The notes beneath the pieces were generated by a model. That model did not search any database. It was given only the letters and a program-made list of their open reading frames with translations, and was not told the origin of the DNA. Both the position numbers and the translations under genes were made by a program. Shown here in pieces: positions 26,595 through 37,080 of a stretch of 64,000 bases of DNA (position 1 is its first letter; each line of letters begins with the position of its first letter). Origin of the DNA: Microvirga guangxiensis (lineage in GTDB: Bacteria; Pseudomonadota; Alphaproteobacteria; Rhizobiales; Beijerinckiaceae); the NCBI RefSeq assembly GCF_900102135.1, contig NZ_FMVJ01000007.1:124001-188000 (forward strand), in the 5' to 3' direction.

Positions 26595-26657
26595 AGCGCG
26601 TTCTGCTGGTCACGCGATCCCAGCTCGGCTTGCGCCGTTCGGGATGACGCTCTTCGA

Positions 26658-27830
26658 TCAGAATAGCGACAACTGCCCTGTCTCCTTCGCTGGGGCCTTG
26701 AAAAGGTCCTTGCGCAGGGACAGGTTGCGCTTGTTCAGGCCGAGCCGCTCCGTGGCGGTCTCGAAGCGGCGGCCGATCATCCAGGCATAGGGGCCGACGC
26801 CCGATTGGCGCGTGCTCCACTCGGAGTCATAATCCTTCCCGCCCCGCGCTTCCTGAAGCAGCGAGAACACGTGCTTGAGCTTGTCGGGGTAGTGCTCCAC
26901 CAGCCAGTCGCGCATCAGGTCCTTGAGGTCGTGCGGCAGACGCAGAAGCACATAGCCCGCTTCCTGCGCGCCGGCCTGCTGCGAGGCCTTCAGGATGTCC
27001 TCGATCTCGTGATCGTTGATCGCCGGAATGATGGGAGCCACCAGCACGCTCACCGGTATGCCCGCCTCCGAGAGCTTGCGCACGGTTTCAAGACGTTTGG
27101 TCGGCGTGGCGGCGCGAGGCTCCATTTTGCGGGCGAGCCTCGGGTCCAGCGTCGTGATCGAGATCGCCACTTTCACCAGATGCTTGTCGGCCATCTGGCT
27201 CAGAATATCGATGTCGCGGGTGACGAGCGCCGATTTCGTCACGATGCCGACCGGGTGGTTGGCGCGGTTCAGAACTTCCAGGATCGAACGCGTGATGCGG
27301 AATTTTCGCTCCACCGGCTGGTAGGGATCCGTGTTCGCGCCGAGCGCGATGGTGGCCGGCTGGTAGCTCGGCGCCCGCAGCTCCTTTTCCAGGAGCTCTG
27401 CCGCATTGGGCTTGGCGAAGATCTTGGTCTCGAAATCGAGGCCCGAGGAGAGCCCCTGATAGGCGTGCGTCGGCCGCGCGAAGCAATAGGAGCAGCCGTG
27501 CTCGCAGCCGCGATAGGGGTTGATGGACCTCTCGAAGAGAATGTCGGGCGAATCATTCTTCGTGATGATCGTGCGGGCCTTCTCGACGATCACCTCGGTC
27601 GGCAGGGGAGGCAGCTCGTCCTCGATGTCCCAGCCGTCATCGAAACTCTCCCGCTGCGCGGGCTCGTAGCGCCCGCTCGGATTCGCCATCGAGCCGCGAC
27701 CGCGCCTGCGCTCCATCTCCACCCGGTAAGCAGGATCGTCCATGCGCCGCCGCGCGGCCTCCGCCGCCTCGATGGGCGAGCGCTTTACAGGTTTCGAAGG
27801 AGCAGGCTGGTCCTTGAAACGAATGGACAT
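26658..27830 (-). CDS. Radical SAM protein, PA0069/Rv2578c family (SplB-like, COG1533)
   Basis: 390 aa from the ATG at 27830. The radical SAM cluster motif is C109-EHG-C113-SY-C116 (CxxxCxxC), followed by FARPTHAY. The N-terminal extension contains GSMANPSGRYEP and PTEVIVEKARTIIT, as in the PA0069 family. These proteins are grouped with the DNA repair photolyase SplB in COG1533, but their reaction is unproven. A longer frame extends 77 codons upstream but is not family-like. Two LexA-type boxes lie 27-57 bases upstream of the start codon, suggesting SOS control. Confidence 0.88.
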   Translation of the reverse strand: MSIRFKDQPAPSKPVKRSPIEAAEAARRRMDDPAYRVEMERRRGRGSMANPSGRYEPAQRESFDDGWDIEDELPPLPTEVIVEKARTIITKNDSPDILFERSINPYRGCEHGCSYCFARPTHAYQGLSSGLDFETKIFAKPNAAELLEKELRAPSYQPATIALGANTDPYQPVERKFRITRSILEVLNRANHPVGIVTKSALVTRDIDILSQMADKHLVKVAISITTLDPRLARKMEPRAATPTKRLETVRKLSEAGIPVSVLVAPIIPAINDHEIEDILKASQQAGAQEAGYVLLRLPHDLKDLMRDWLVEHYPDKLKHVFSLLQEARGGKDYDSEWSTRQSGVGPYAWMIGRRFETATERLGLNKRNLSLRKDLFKAPAKETGQLSLF

Positions 27831-27856
27831 GGCGGCCTCGGGCGAATCTCGGTGAA

Positions 27857-27887
27857 GAACACTATTAGAACAGAACAAATCGGGAAC
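27857..27887 (-). promoter_or_regulatory. Two tandem LexA-type (GTTC-N7-GTTC) boxes
   Basis: On the minus strand GTTC-N7-GTTC occurs at 27887-27873 and again at 27871-27857, with one base between the two sites. On the plus strand this reads as four GAAC words spaced by 7, 1 and 7 bases. Direct repeat GTTC-N7-GTTC is the established LexA operator of alphaproteobacteria (defined in Rhodobacter and rhizobia). It sits just upstream of the radical SAM gene and also 68 bases before the divergent GT2-like gene. Confidence 0.7.
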
Positions 27888-27954
27888 AAAATCAAGTGGC
27901 CTTATGATCATGTTGCTGGCGACGGCTTCATCCGAAGGCGATATAAGAGGGCTC

Positions 27955-28446
27955 ATGATCACAGTTCTCGTCCGCGTCAGCTCCGGGCCCGAGGCCCTGG
28001 CAGCCACTTTGAGCGCCCTCGTGCCCGCTGTTGCGGCAGGGCTCGTGGGCGATGCCGTCATCCTGGCTCATGGACAGGACGAGACGCTGGTGAAAGTGGC
28101 CGACGCGGCAGGAGCCACCCTGATCGTGGCTGATGACGTTTCCTGGGCAGACGGAGCGCAGGCCGCCCGCCGCGAGTGGCTGCTCTGCCTCGACGACGGC
28201 GACATTCCGCAGGAGGGTTGGATCCGGGTTCTCGACCGGTTCGTGGCGCTGGCGCCGCCGGAGCGCGGTCTTGCTCGGTTCCGCCGTCACGGCGACGGCA
28301 TGTCGGGCTTGATGCGGCGCATGTTCTTGCGCTCGAAAGTTCACGCGGGCGATCTCGTGCATCGCCGTGTGCTGCTCAACGAAATGAAAGCGCGTACGCC
28401 CGTGCGTTTGTCGGCCCGGATCGAGCGCGATCCGGTGTTCGGGTGA
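27955..28446 (+). CDS. Glycosyltransferase family 2-like protein
   Basis: 163 aa from the ATG at 27955 (GAGG 6-9 bases upstream). The N-terminus MITVLVRVSSGPEALAATL and the LLCLDDGDIPQEGW stretch resemble the nucleotide-sugar-binding half of GT-A glycosyltransferases, but the protein is about half the usual length and lacks a clear DxD motif. It may be a degenerate or non-catalytic member. In related genomes a similar short gene often stands beside moaB. An in-frame start at 27904 is possible but has no ribosome-binding site. Confidence 0.65.
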   Translation: MITVLVRVSSGPEALAATLSALVPAVAAGLVGDAVILAHGQDETLVKVADAAGATLIVADDVSWADGAQAARREWLLCLDDGDIPQEGWIRVLDRFVALAPPERGLARFRRHGDGMSGLMRRMFLRSKVHAGDLVHRRVLLNEMKARTPVRLSARIERDPVFG

Positions 28447-28467
28447 TAAGGCTGGCGGCAGCACTGC

Positions 28468-28520
28468 CTTGAGCCTCGTCCTTCGAGACGCCGCTTCGCG
28501 GCTCCTCAGGATAAGGCTTT
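28468..28520. repeat. Half-length copy of the CCTCATCCTGAGGAG repeat family (copy 3)
   Basis: GAGCCTCGTCCTTCGAGACG ... CGCTTCGCGGCTCCTCAGGA corresponds to one arm of the elements at 4146 and 24043. The opposite arm is missing. It lies between two convergent genes. Confidence 0.65.
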
Positions 28521-28530
28521 TGCTGAATAT

Positions 28531-29085
28531 TCAGCCCTGCAGCTTCCCGCGTTTCAGGTGCTCGTCGAGGCGCGGCATGATCTCCACGAAATTGCAGGGG
28601 CGGTAGCGGTAATCGAGCTGGCTTACGAGAATGCCGTCCCACGCATCCTTGCACGCGCCGGGTGAGCCCGGCAGCACGAAGATGAAGGTGGCGTTCGCCA
28701 CGCCCGCCGTCGCCCGCGATTGGATCGTGGAGGTGCCGATCTTGTCGTAGGAGATGCGATGGAAGATTGCGGAGAAGCCGTCCATGCGCTTCTCGAACAA
28801 CGGCTCGATGGCCTCCGGGGTTACGTCGCGCCCTGTAAAGCCCGTGCCGCCTGTGGTGATGATCACGTCGATGGCGGGATTCTCGATCCAGCCTTTCACC
28901 TTCGCGCGGATGGCTTCCACATCGTCCGTCACGATGGCGCGATCCTCAAGCGTGTGACCGGCTTTCGCGATGCGTTCGGCAAGCGTCGCGCCTGACTTGT
29001 CCTCGTCGAGAGAACGCGTGTCGGATACGGTGAGCACCGCGATGCTGAGCGGAATGAATGTGAGCGTTTCGTCGATGCCGGGCAT
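28531..29085 (-). CDS. moaB: Molybdenum cofactor biosynthesis protein B
   Basis: 184 aa from the ATG at 29085. MoaB/MogA fold that adenylylates or binds molybdopterin. The motif TTGGTGFTGRDVTPEA is near residue 75, and LPGSPGACKDAW is near 140. N-terminal SIAVLTVSDTRSLDEDKSG is typical of MoaB. The open frame reaches 42 codons upstream into a repeat and is not conserved. No other Mo-cofactor genes are nearby. Confidence 0.93.
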   Translation of the reverse strand: MPGIDETLTFIPLSIAVLTVSDTRSLDEDKSGATLAERIAKAGHTLEDRAIVTDDVEAIRAKVKGWIENPAIDVIITTGGTGFTGRDVTPEAIEPLFEKRMDGFSAIFHRISYDKIGTSTIQSRATAGVANATFIFVLPGSPGACKDAWDGILVSQLDYRYRPCNFVEIMPRLDEHLKRGKLQG

Positions 29086-29143
29086 GAAAGAACTCTCGCG
29101 TGATCGATGTGGTTGTAGCGTAGAGTCATTCGTTCGACCACAC

Positions 29144-29250
29144 GCGTCATCCCGGACAGAGCGTAGCGCCGATCCCGGATCGTATTCAGGAGAGGGCGCC
29201 ATTCTCGTCATGCGGTCCCGGGTTCTGCTTTCGCAGCCCCGGAATGACGT
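29144..29250. repeat. Dispersed repeat, GTCATCCCGGA family (copy 1)
   Basis: Begins CGCGTCATCCCGGACAGAGC and ends CCCCGGAATGACGTCTCT, so the ends are inverted. Internal GATCCCGGATC and GGTCCCGGGTTCTGC complete a palindromic layout. Relatives lie at 33923-34023 and 50336-50385. It lies between moaB and the metallopeptidase gene. Confidence 0.7.
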
Positions 29251-29257
29251 CTCTGTT

Positions 29258-30121
29258 TTAAAGCCTGCTCGCCCTGAACGTGTCGCAGGACTGCACCGAG
29301 CCGCTCTTGAGGCCAGTCGTGAGCCAGCGCATGCGCTGCTCCGAGGAGCCGTGGGTGAATGAATCCGGTACCACGCGGCCTTGGGATTGTTTCTGCAGAC
29401 GGTCGTCGCCGATGGCTTCGGCGGCGCGGATCGCTTCCTCGATGTCGCCCTGCTCGAGCGATTGCCAGCGCTGGTTGGAATGATGCGCCCACACGCCCGC
29501 TAGGCAATCCGCCATCAGCTCGACGCGCACGGAAAGCTGGTTCGCCTCGGAGCGGCTGACCTCCTGCTGGCGCTGCTGCACGCGCGGCAGGATGCCGAGC
29601 ACGTTTTCCACATGGTGGCCGACCTCGTGCGCGAGCACATAGGCATAGGCGAAGTCGCCGCCCGCACGGAAGCGCTGCTGCATTTCCTGGAAGAAGGAGA
29701 GATCGATGTAAACGGTCTGGTCGAGCGGGCAGTAGAACGGCCCCATGGCCGATTGCGCGCCGCCGCAGCCGGAGCGTGTCGCGCCAGAGAACAGCACGAG
29801 CTTCGGCTCACGGTATTCACGGTTCGCCTGCTGCGGCAGAACCGTTTTCCAGACGTCTTCCGTGTTGCCGAGAACCGCTGCTGCGAAGCGGCCCATCTCG
29901 TCCTGTGGCGTGCCTTGCTGGCCCTGCTGCTGCTGATAGCCCGAACCGCCGCCTGCGATCATCTCCGCGCCGCCGATCAGGATGCGCGGATCGATCCCGA
30001 GCGCCCAGCCGACAAGACCGAGGATCAGAACGGTGCCGATGCCGAGACCACCTGCGCCGCCCATGCCCATGCCGCGACGGTCTTCCACATTTGACGAGGT
30101 TCGAAAGTTATCCCAGCGCAT
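29258..30121 (-). CDS. ypfJ: Putative neutral zinc metallopeptidase (YpfJ family)
   Basis: 287 aa. One N-terminal membrane anchor (GIGTVLILGLVGWALGI, residues 27-43) follows a short Arg/Gly-rich cytoplasmic head. The zinc site HEVGHH starts at His165 with Glu166 as the general base. A Gln-rich linker lies at 63-70. C-terminal SFTHGSSEQRMRWLTTGL is characteristic of YpfJ/KPN_02809 proteins. The catalytic domain faces the periplasm. Substrate unknown. Confidence 0.93.
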   Translation of the reverse strand: MRWDNFRTSSNVEDRRGMGMGGAGGLGIGTVLILGLVGWALGIDPRILIGGAEMIAGGGSGYQQQQGQQGTPQDEMGRFAAAVLGNTEDVWKTVLPQQANREYREPKLVLFSGATRSGCGGAQSAMGPFYCPLDQTVYIDLSFFQEMQQRFRAGGDFAYAYVLAHEVGHHVENVLGILPRVQQRQQEVSRSEANQLSVRVELMADCLAGVWAHHSNQRWQSLEQGDIEEAIRAAEAIGDDRLQKQSQGRVVPDSFTHGSSEQRMRWLTTGLKSGSVQSCDTFRASRL

Positions 30122-30206
30122 GATCCACCTACCAGCAGCGGCATCGAACGCCGCAGGAACTTAAGGCGTGAGCATATAGCTGGGTTCCGGCTCAGGCAGA
30201 AGGAGC

Positions 30207-31049
30207 TTATTCCTTGGCGTCAAGCGCCCGGCGCAAGGCCATGAAATCGCGCCAGCCGAGACGCTTCTGCAGAGGCTGGCGCAGAAGATAGGCCGGATGC
30301 AGGGTCGGAAGCGCCCTGATCTCGCGCCCGTCCTCGGTCTTGTAGGAGAACCAGCGGCCACGGGTGCGGAGGATTCCCTCCTTCAGGCCGAGAAGATTCT
30401 GAGCGGCCGGGCCTCCGAGGCACAGCATGAATTCCGGTTTCGCCAGTTCGATCTGCCGCGCGATGAACGGCTTGCAGATCGCGATTTCCTGTGGGGTCGG
30501 CGTGCGGTTGCCCGGCGGACGCCACGGCACGATGTTGGCCACATAGACCTGGGATCGGTCGAGGCCGATCGTGGCGAGCATCCGGTCGAGAAGCTGGCCC
30601 GAGCGGCCCATGAAGGGCTTGCCGATCCGGTCCTCGTCCGCGCCGGGAGCCTCGCCTATCAGCATGACGCGGCCTTCCGGGTTGCCATCGGCGAAGGCCA
30701 GGTTCTTGGCGGAGAATTTCAGGGCGCAGCCTTCGAAACCGGCCAGGATCGCTTCGAGCTCCTGCAGCGACTGCGCATGCCGGGCCTGCTCGCGGGCCAT
30801 GCTCGCGACCTCATCCGGCGCGCTGGCGGCCACCTTCGGCAGGGCGCGAGGCGAAGGAGACGAGGCAGGAGATGCCGGGGCGCGGGCGGGCTGCGCCTGC
30901 TGGGCAGGGCCTCCGGCCCGAGCCGGTTCGGCCTTGGGCTCCGCGAAGCGATTATGCGGGGTTTCGTCCAAGGCAAGATCCACCCCCGCCTCGACATGGA
31001 AGTCGAGCAGCGCCTTCAAAGCATCGCGGTCGGAGGGGAGATCCTGCAT
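30207..31049 (-). CDS. Uracil-DNA glycosylase, family 4-like
   Basis: 280 aa. An N-terminal Ala/Pro-rich tail of about 95 residues is followed by the UDG core: motif A GEAPGADED at 132-140, and the C-terminal LPTLHPAYLLRQP motif. It excises uracil from DNA. Family 4 enzymes bind 4Fe-4S through four Cys; here the first pair is only one Cys (Cys108 in GCALKF), with others in ICKPF and LCLGG. The cluster may be incomplete or absent. It is in a neighbourhood of repair genes (radical SAM, ogt-like, mutY, rnhB). Confidence 0.9.
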   Translation of the reverse strand: MQDLPSDRDALKALLDFHVEAGVDLALDETPHNRFAEPKAEPARAGGPAQQAQPARAPASPASSPSPRALPKVAASAPDEVASMAREQARHAQSLQELEAILAGFEGCALKFSAKNLAFADGNPEGRVMLIGEAPGADEDRIGKPFMGRSGQLLDRMLATIGLDRSQVYVANIVPWRPPGNRTPTPQEIAICKPFIARQIELAKPEFMLCLGGPAAQNLLGLKEGILRTRGRWFSYKTEDGREIRALPTLHPAYLLRQPLQKRLGWRDFMALRRALDAKE

Positions 31050-31147
31050 GGGATGTATGTAAGCATTCCGAGGCCGATGAACAACTCACAGCATATGAAG
31101 GGCCGGCCTTGTCGTGGAGGGCGGGCTAACAAAGCACTGCCGCTCTT

Positions 31148-31421
31148 CCCCTCCCCCTTGCGGGGAGGGGTAGAGGTGGGGGTGGTCTGATTGGGTGAGA
31201 CATCAAACCAGTGAGACGCTGGAAGACCTCTCCCGGGTGGGGGAGGTCGGAGCGCAGCTCCGGGTGAGGGACTGCCTGACCCGGACAGGGTACACCCTCA
31301 CCCCTGCCCCTCTCCCACCCGGGAGAGGGGATGTGCTGTAGAGCTGTCGTATTCACTGGAGCAGACGCAACGCTTCGACTTTGCGACCCCCACCCTCGAT
31401 CCCTCCCCGCAAGGGGGAGGG
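31148..31421. repeat. Nested composite palindromic repeat (copy 2)
   Basis: Same structure as 26323-26594: outer CCCTCCCCCTTGCGGGGAGG (31149-31168) and CCCTCCCCGCAAGGGGGAGG, with the inner palindrome starting CCTCTCCCGGGTGGGGGAGG at 31227. The AAACCAGTGAGACGCTGGAA junction is shared with copy 1. It fills most of the 401-base gap 31050-31450, in which I see nothing else. Confidence 0.85.
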
Positions 31422-31450
31422 AACATGCGCCATATCTTTGTGAGACAGCC

Positions 31451-32017
31451 TCAGGAAATCAGGTCGAAGAGCGTCGGGCTGTCGTCTCGCCGGGCGTTCT
31501 CGATGGCGAGCAGGCGGCGCTTGGTCAGGCCACCGCCATTGGCCGAGAACCCGCCGAGCTTGCCGCCCGCCGCGACGACACGGTGGCAGGGGACGATGAT
31601 GGGAAACGGGTTCTTGCCCAGGGCCTGGCCGATCAGCCGGGCATTATTGATTCCGACCTTGGACGCGATTTCCCCATAGGTCAGCAGCCGTCCAGGCTGG
31701 ATGCTTGACGCAACCTCGTAGACGCGCCGGTGAAGCTCCGGCACGCCTTCCATATCCAAGGGGATGTGGGACAGATCGCGCGCTTCGCCCTTCAGCAGGG
31801 CGATCACATCGTCGATGATGGCCCGAATATGGGCCGGCGGGGCAGCTTCCGAGCTTCCCGGAAAACGCTTTGCGATGCGGTCGCGCGTCCTGGATGCGTC
31901 ATCCTCCGGCAATTGCACGCCCATGATTCCACGCCCGTTCCAGGCGAGGCCGCAGACGCCGATGGGCGTATCGAAGAGCGTATGAAACGCTTCGTGCTTG
32001 GAGGCTTGGTCCTGCAT
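31451..32017 (-). CDS. ogt: Methylated-DNA--[protein]-cysteine S-methyltransferase
   Basis: 188 aa. The suicide acceptor Cys144 is in the invariant PCHRV, preceded by the helix-turn-helix GRLLTYGEIASKVG and the ARLIGQALGKNP Arg finger region. It removes methyl groups from O6-methylguanine. There is no Ada regulatory domain, so it is the Ogt type. Minus strand, directly after the composite repeat and before a 232-base gap to the ETF-QO gene. Confidence 0.94.
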   Translation of the reverse strand: MQDQASKHEAFHTLFDTPIGVCGLAWNGRGIMGVQLPEDDASRTRDRIAKRFPGSSEAAPPAHIRAIIDDVIALLKGEARDLSHIPLDMEGVPELHRRVYEVASSIQPGRLLTYGEIASKVGINNARLIGQALGKNPFPIIVPCHRVVAAGGKLGGFSANGGGLTKRRLLAIENARRDDSPTLFDLIS

Positions 32018-32249
32018 CGGTTCATTCTAAGCACCATCGACAACAGGAACAACTTGGGACGGAGCCTGCAAACTTCTTGAAGAGAAGAGAATATATCGCC
32101 TTTCGGCATAACCTTATGCTGAAAGGGAACTTTCCGCTTAAGTCTAATGAAGCTAGGACAATTCCAAAGAAGGCTGCACTTGAGAACTTCGCCATATTGT
32201 TCATATGTAAACGATCTGGTTTTCAAGTCGCGTACAGGAGAGAGAACTC

Positions 32250-33914
<1,665 letters not shown>

Positions 33915-33922
33915 GGAAGGTT

Positions 33923-34023
33923 GTTATCCCGGGGCTGCGCAGCAGAGCCCGGGATCGCGTGAAGAGAATAGTGCCATATCCTGCGGACGATCCCGGATCA
34001 GCTGACGCCGTCCGAGATGACGC
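33923..34023. repeat. Dispersed repeat, GTCATCCCGGA family (copy 2)
   Basis: TTATCCCGGGGCTGCGCAGC at the left, GATCCCGGATCAGCTGACGC and CCGAGATGACGC at the right. It lies in the 291-base gap between the ETF-QO and TPR genes, otherwise without a visible feature. Confidence 0.65.
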
Positions 34024-34205
34024 TTTGGGCCCGGATGGCGCCTTGGCCTTGGCGTGAAATCCTTCACTCTCACGAGGCTTTTACGCCTCCAGCGGCAATT
34101 GTCCCCTTGCGACGGCAACAGGGAAACGCCATTCTCCGGCCTGATTTGGCGCACATCTCCTTATGTTCTCACCTTGAGATGTCGCGATGATTGGAGCCGC
34201 GCTTC

Positions 34206-36008
34206 GTGCCCACGTTCAAATTGCCTTTAGCCCGCAAGGGTTTGCCCGCATTCGTCCTGATGGCGGCCGGCCTTCTGGCCTCGCCGGCCTTGGCGAACAA
34301 TCCAGATCCGAATGAGCCTCTGAGGCCCGCTCAGAGCCTGGAGGGCAACTTCCTCTCAGCTTATGTAGCCGGTTCCGCCCGCGACACCCATGCCGCCTCG
34401 CTCTATTTCCGAGAAGCCATTCAGGAGGATCCGGGCAATCAGGAGCTTCTGGAGCGCGGTTTCGTGGTGTTCCTCGCCAGCGGCTCGATGCAGGAAGCCT
34501 ATCGGGCGGCAGAGCGGCTCTCGGCCCGTGATTCGTCCAACAATCTGGCCCAGTTCGCCCTCGCGGTCCGCTCCATGAAGGCGCAGAAATATGGCGATGC
34601 CCGTTCTCGCCTTGCCAAGAGCGCGCGCAGCCGCCAGGCGGATCTCACCGCGACGCTGCTGACCGCCTGGGCCTATGCCGGTTCCAAGGACGCCAAGCAG
34701 GCTCTGGCAACCACGGACAAGCTGCGCGGCACGCCGGGCAACGATCCGTTCAAGCAGTTCCGTGAATATCATGCGGCCCTGATCGCCGATGTGGTGGGCA
34801 ACCCCGCCGAGGCTGAGAAGCGCTTCAAGGCGGCCTACGAGGGCGAGAAGAACACTCTCCAGGTGGTGGATGCCTATGGCCGCTTCCTTGCCAAGCGCGG
34901 CAAGAAGAACGAGGCGATCGCCATCTACAAGGCCTTCGACGAGCTTGCGCCGCGTCATCCCATCGTGAAGGCCGCTTTGACCGCGCTCGAAGAGGGCAAG
35001 CCCCTCATGCCGCTCGTCACCAATGCGCAGGACGGCGCGGCCGAACTCCTCTACGGTCTCGGCGTGGTGGGTAATTCGCAGGGCGACGAGCTGACGGCCA
35101 CCATCTATCTCCAGCTCGGTCTCGATCTGAAGCCGGATCACCCGATGGCTCTGATCACCCTGGGCGACGTCTACGAGCGCCTGAAGCAGTACGATCAGGC
35201 TAACGCGGTCTTCAACCGCGTGCCGAAGGATTCGCCGGTGCGCACGAGCGCCGACATCTCCATCGGCCAGAATTACGAGCAGATGGAGCGCGGCGAGGAG
35301 GCCATGGCCTATCTCGACAAGCTCATGAAAGAGCGTCCGGACGACGTGGAAGTCGTCATGGCGCTGGGCAATGTGCAGCGCTCGCGCAAGAAGTTCGCGG
35401 AAGCGGCCGAAACCTACGGCAAGGCCATTGAGCTTGTGGGCACGCCTCAGCGCGGCCACTGGATCCTCTTCTTCTATCGCGGCACGTCCTATGAACGCGC
35501 CAAGCAATGGGACAAGGCCGAGGCAGATCTCAAGAAGTCCCTGGAGCTGGTGCCCGATACCTTGCCGGCCGGCAAGGCGCAGGTGATGAACTATCTCGCC
35601 TATTCCTGGGTCGACCGGAACGAGAACATCGATGAAGCTTTCAAGATGCTCACGAAGGCGGTGGAGCTCGCGCCCCGCGACGGCATGATCATCGACTCCC
35701 TCGGCTGGGCCTATTATCGGATGGGCCGCTACGAGGACGCCGTGCGCGAACTCGAAAAGGCGGTAGAGCTGAAGGCGGGCGATCCGACGATCAACGATCA
35801 CCTGGGCGACGCCTATTGGAAGGTGGGCCGTAAGCTCGAGGCGAAGTTCCAGTGGGATCACGCCAAGGCTTCGAACCCCGAGCCCGAAGATCTGGTCAAG
35901 ATCCTCCGGAAGATCGATCACGGTCTCGACGAGGTGGAAAAGAACCCGACCGCCGCCGAGAGCGCACCTGCTCCCTCACCGGCACCGGCCGCCCATAACG
36001 GCGGCTGA
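34206..36008 (+). CDS. Exported tetratricopeptide-repeat protein
   Basis: 600 aa from a GTG at 34206, which has GGAG nine bases upstream; a TTG at 34191 would add five residues. The Sec signal peptide ends near ASPALA. The body is a string of TPR units, for example [21 protein letters not shown] and [19 protein letters not shown]. The C-terminal 20 residues are Pro/Ala-rich. Such alphaproteobacterial proteins are periplasmic scaffolds. Next to ispE it is conserved in rhizobia. A terminator of the ATGGCCGGG type follows. Confidence 0.9.
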   Translation: MPTFKLPLARKGLPAFVLMAAGLLASPALANNPDPNEPLRPAQSLEGNFLSAYVAGSARDTHAASLYFREAIQEDPGNQELLERGFVVFLASGSMQEAYRAAERLSARDSSNNLAQFALAVRSMKAQKYGDARSRLAKSARSRQADLTATLLTAWAYAGSKDAKQALATTDKLRGTPGNDPFKQFREYHAALIADVVGNPAEAEKRFKAAYEGEKNTLQVVDAYGRFLAKRGKKNEAIAIYKAFDELAPRHPIVKAALTALEEGKPLMPLVTNAQDGAAELLYGLGVVGNSQGDELTATIYLQLGLDLKPDHPMALITLGDVYERLKQYDQANAVFNRVPKDSPVRTSADISIGQNYEQMERGEEAMAYLDKLMKERPDDVEVVMALGNVQRSRKKFAEAAETYGKAIELVGTPQRGHWILFFYRGTSYERAKQWDKAEADLKKSLELVPDTLPAGKAQVMNYLAYSWVDRNENIDEAFKMLTKAVELAPRDGMIIDSLGWAYYRMGRYEDAVRELEKAVELKAGDPTINDHLGDAYWKVGRKLEAKFQWDHAKASNPEPEDLVKILRKIDHGLDEVEKNPTAAESAPAPSPAPAAHNGG

Positions 36009-36025
36009 CAAGCGACGCTTTGCTG

Positions 36026-36057
36026 AAATGGCCGGGTTTTGCCCGGCCATTTTGTTT
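36026..36057 (+). terminator. ATGGCCGGG-type terminator hairpin (copy 2)
   Basis: Stem ATGGCCGGG / CCCGGCCAT (36028-36036 with 36042-36050), loop TTTTG, followed by TTTGTTT. It ends the TPR transcript 18 bases after the stop. Confidence 0.85.
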
Positions 36058-36105
36058 GGCGGCCAGACCCTTCCCATCGATCCGTCTCTCGGGCATGGAA
36101 GGAAC

Positions 36106-36978
36106 ATGCCTCAGCCTCTTTCTACCCGTGCACCCGCCAAGATCAACCTGAGCCTTCATGTTCTGGGGCGTCGGGCGGATGGATATCACGCGCTCGAAAG
36201 CCTCGTCGCTTTCGCCGGTGTGAGCGACGATCTCCAATTGACCCCGGATCCCCGGCTGTCCTTGCAGGTCAGCGGGCCGACCGCCGCGTCGGCGGGACAC
36301 GATGGGGATAATCTCGTCATGAAAGCCGCGCGGCTTCTGGCGGAGCGCGTGGAGGGCCTCAAGGTCGGAACGTTTCATCTCACCAAGCGCCTGCCGGTCG
36401 CAGCCGGAATCGGCGGCGGCTCATCCGATGCGGCGGCGGCTTTGAGGCTGCTTGCGCAACTCAACGATTTGCCATTGTCGCATCCTGCCCTTCGCGATGC
36501 GGCGCGGCTGACAGGCGCGGACGTGCTCGTCTGTCTCGAGCCTCGAGCCCGCATGATGCGAGGCATCGGGGAAGAGTTGGGCCCAGCCTTACAGATGCCG
36601 CCGCTCTTCGCCGTGCTGGTCAATCCGCGCGTGCCCGTCGAAACGCCGGCCGTGTTCAGGGCGCTCGGACTGCAGCCGGGGCAACAATTGCAAGGCCTCG
36701 GTCATCCCTCTGCCGAGGCGACGTCCCGCAATGATCTTCTGCAAGTCCTCGAAGCAACCCGCAACGATCTTCAGCCGCCTGCTCTCAAGGTCCAGCCGAT
36801 CATCGAAGAGGGGCTCGATCTGGTATCGTGCACCGAGGCTTGCCGCCTGGTGCGCATGTCAGGCTCAGGGGCGACGGTTTTCGGGCTCTATGACGATGCG
36901 TCGAGTGCCGCGAAGGCGGCTCGTTTCGTGCTGGATCATCGACCGCAATGGTGGGTCGAGGCTACGGAGCTGCACTAG
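36106..36978 (+). CDS. ispE: 4-diphosphocytidyl-2-C-methyl-D-erythritol kinase
   Basis: 290 aa from the ATG at 36106 (AAGGAA directly upstream). GHMP kinase of the non-mevalonate isoprenoid pathway. N-terminal [20 protein letters not shown] and the ATP loop [17 protein letters not shown] (97-113) are diagnostic, and the C-terminal [12 protein letters not shown] completes the fold. The isoprenoid theme continues with ispB 1.3 kb downstream. A longer frame reaches back into the upstream terminator and is not used. Confidence 0.95.
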   Translation: MPQPLSTRAPAKINLSLHVLGRRADGYHALESLVAFAGVSDDLQLTPDPRLSLQVSGPTAASAGHDGDNLVMKAARLLAERVEGLKVGTFHLTKRLPVAAGIGGGSSDAAAALRLLAQLNDLPLSHPALRDAARLTGADVLVCLEPRARMMRGIGEELGPALQMPPLFAVLVNPRVPVETPAVFRALGLQPGQQLQGLGHPSAEATSRNDLLQVLEATRNDLQPPALKVQPIIEEGLDLVSCTEACRLVRMSGSGATVFGLYDDASSAAKAARFVLDHRPQWWVEATELH

Positions 36979-37022
36979 CCCCGTTCTTCGAGGCGTCCGC
37001 GCTGCAGCTGTCGTTCAAACAG

Positions 37023-37057
37023 AAAGCCGGACCGTCACTGCTGACGATCCGGCTTTT
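37023..37057. terminator. Terminator between convergent ispE and metQ
   Basis: AAAGCCGGA (37023-37031) pairs with TCCGGCTTT (37048-37056), and the inner CGTCA/TGACG extends the stem. It is flanked by TTTTCGT on the plus strand and serves both converging genes. Confidence 0.85.
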
Positions 37058-37080
37058 CGTCGTTCAATCGGCTTCAGCTT

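Noticed and set aside
26323..31421. CRISPR-like or IS-type reading of the repeats
   Set aside because: There are no regularly spaced direct repeats with unique spacers, no transposase gene and no target-site duplications that I can see.
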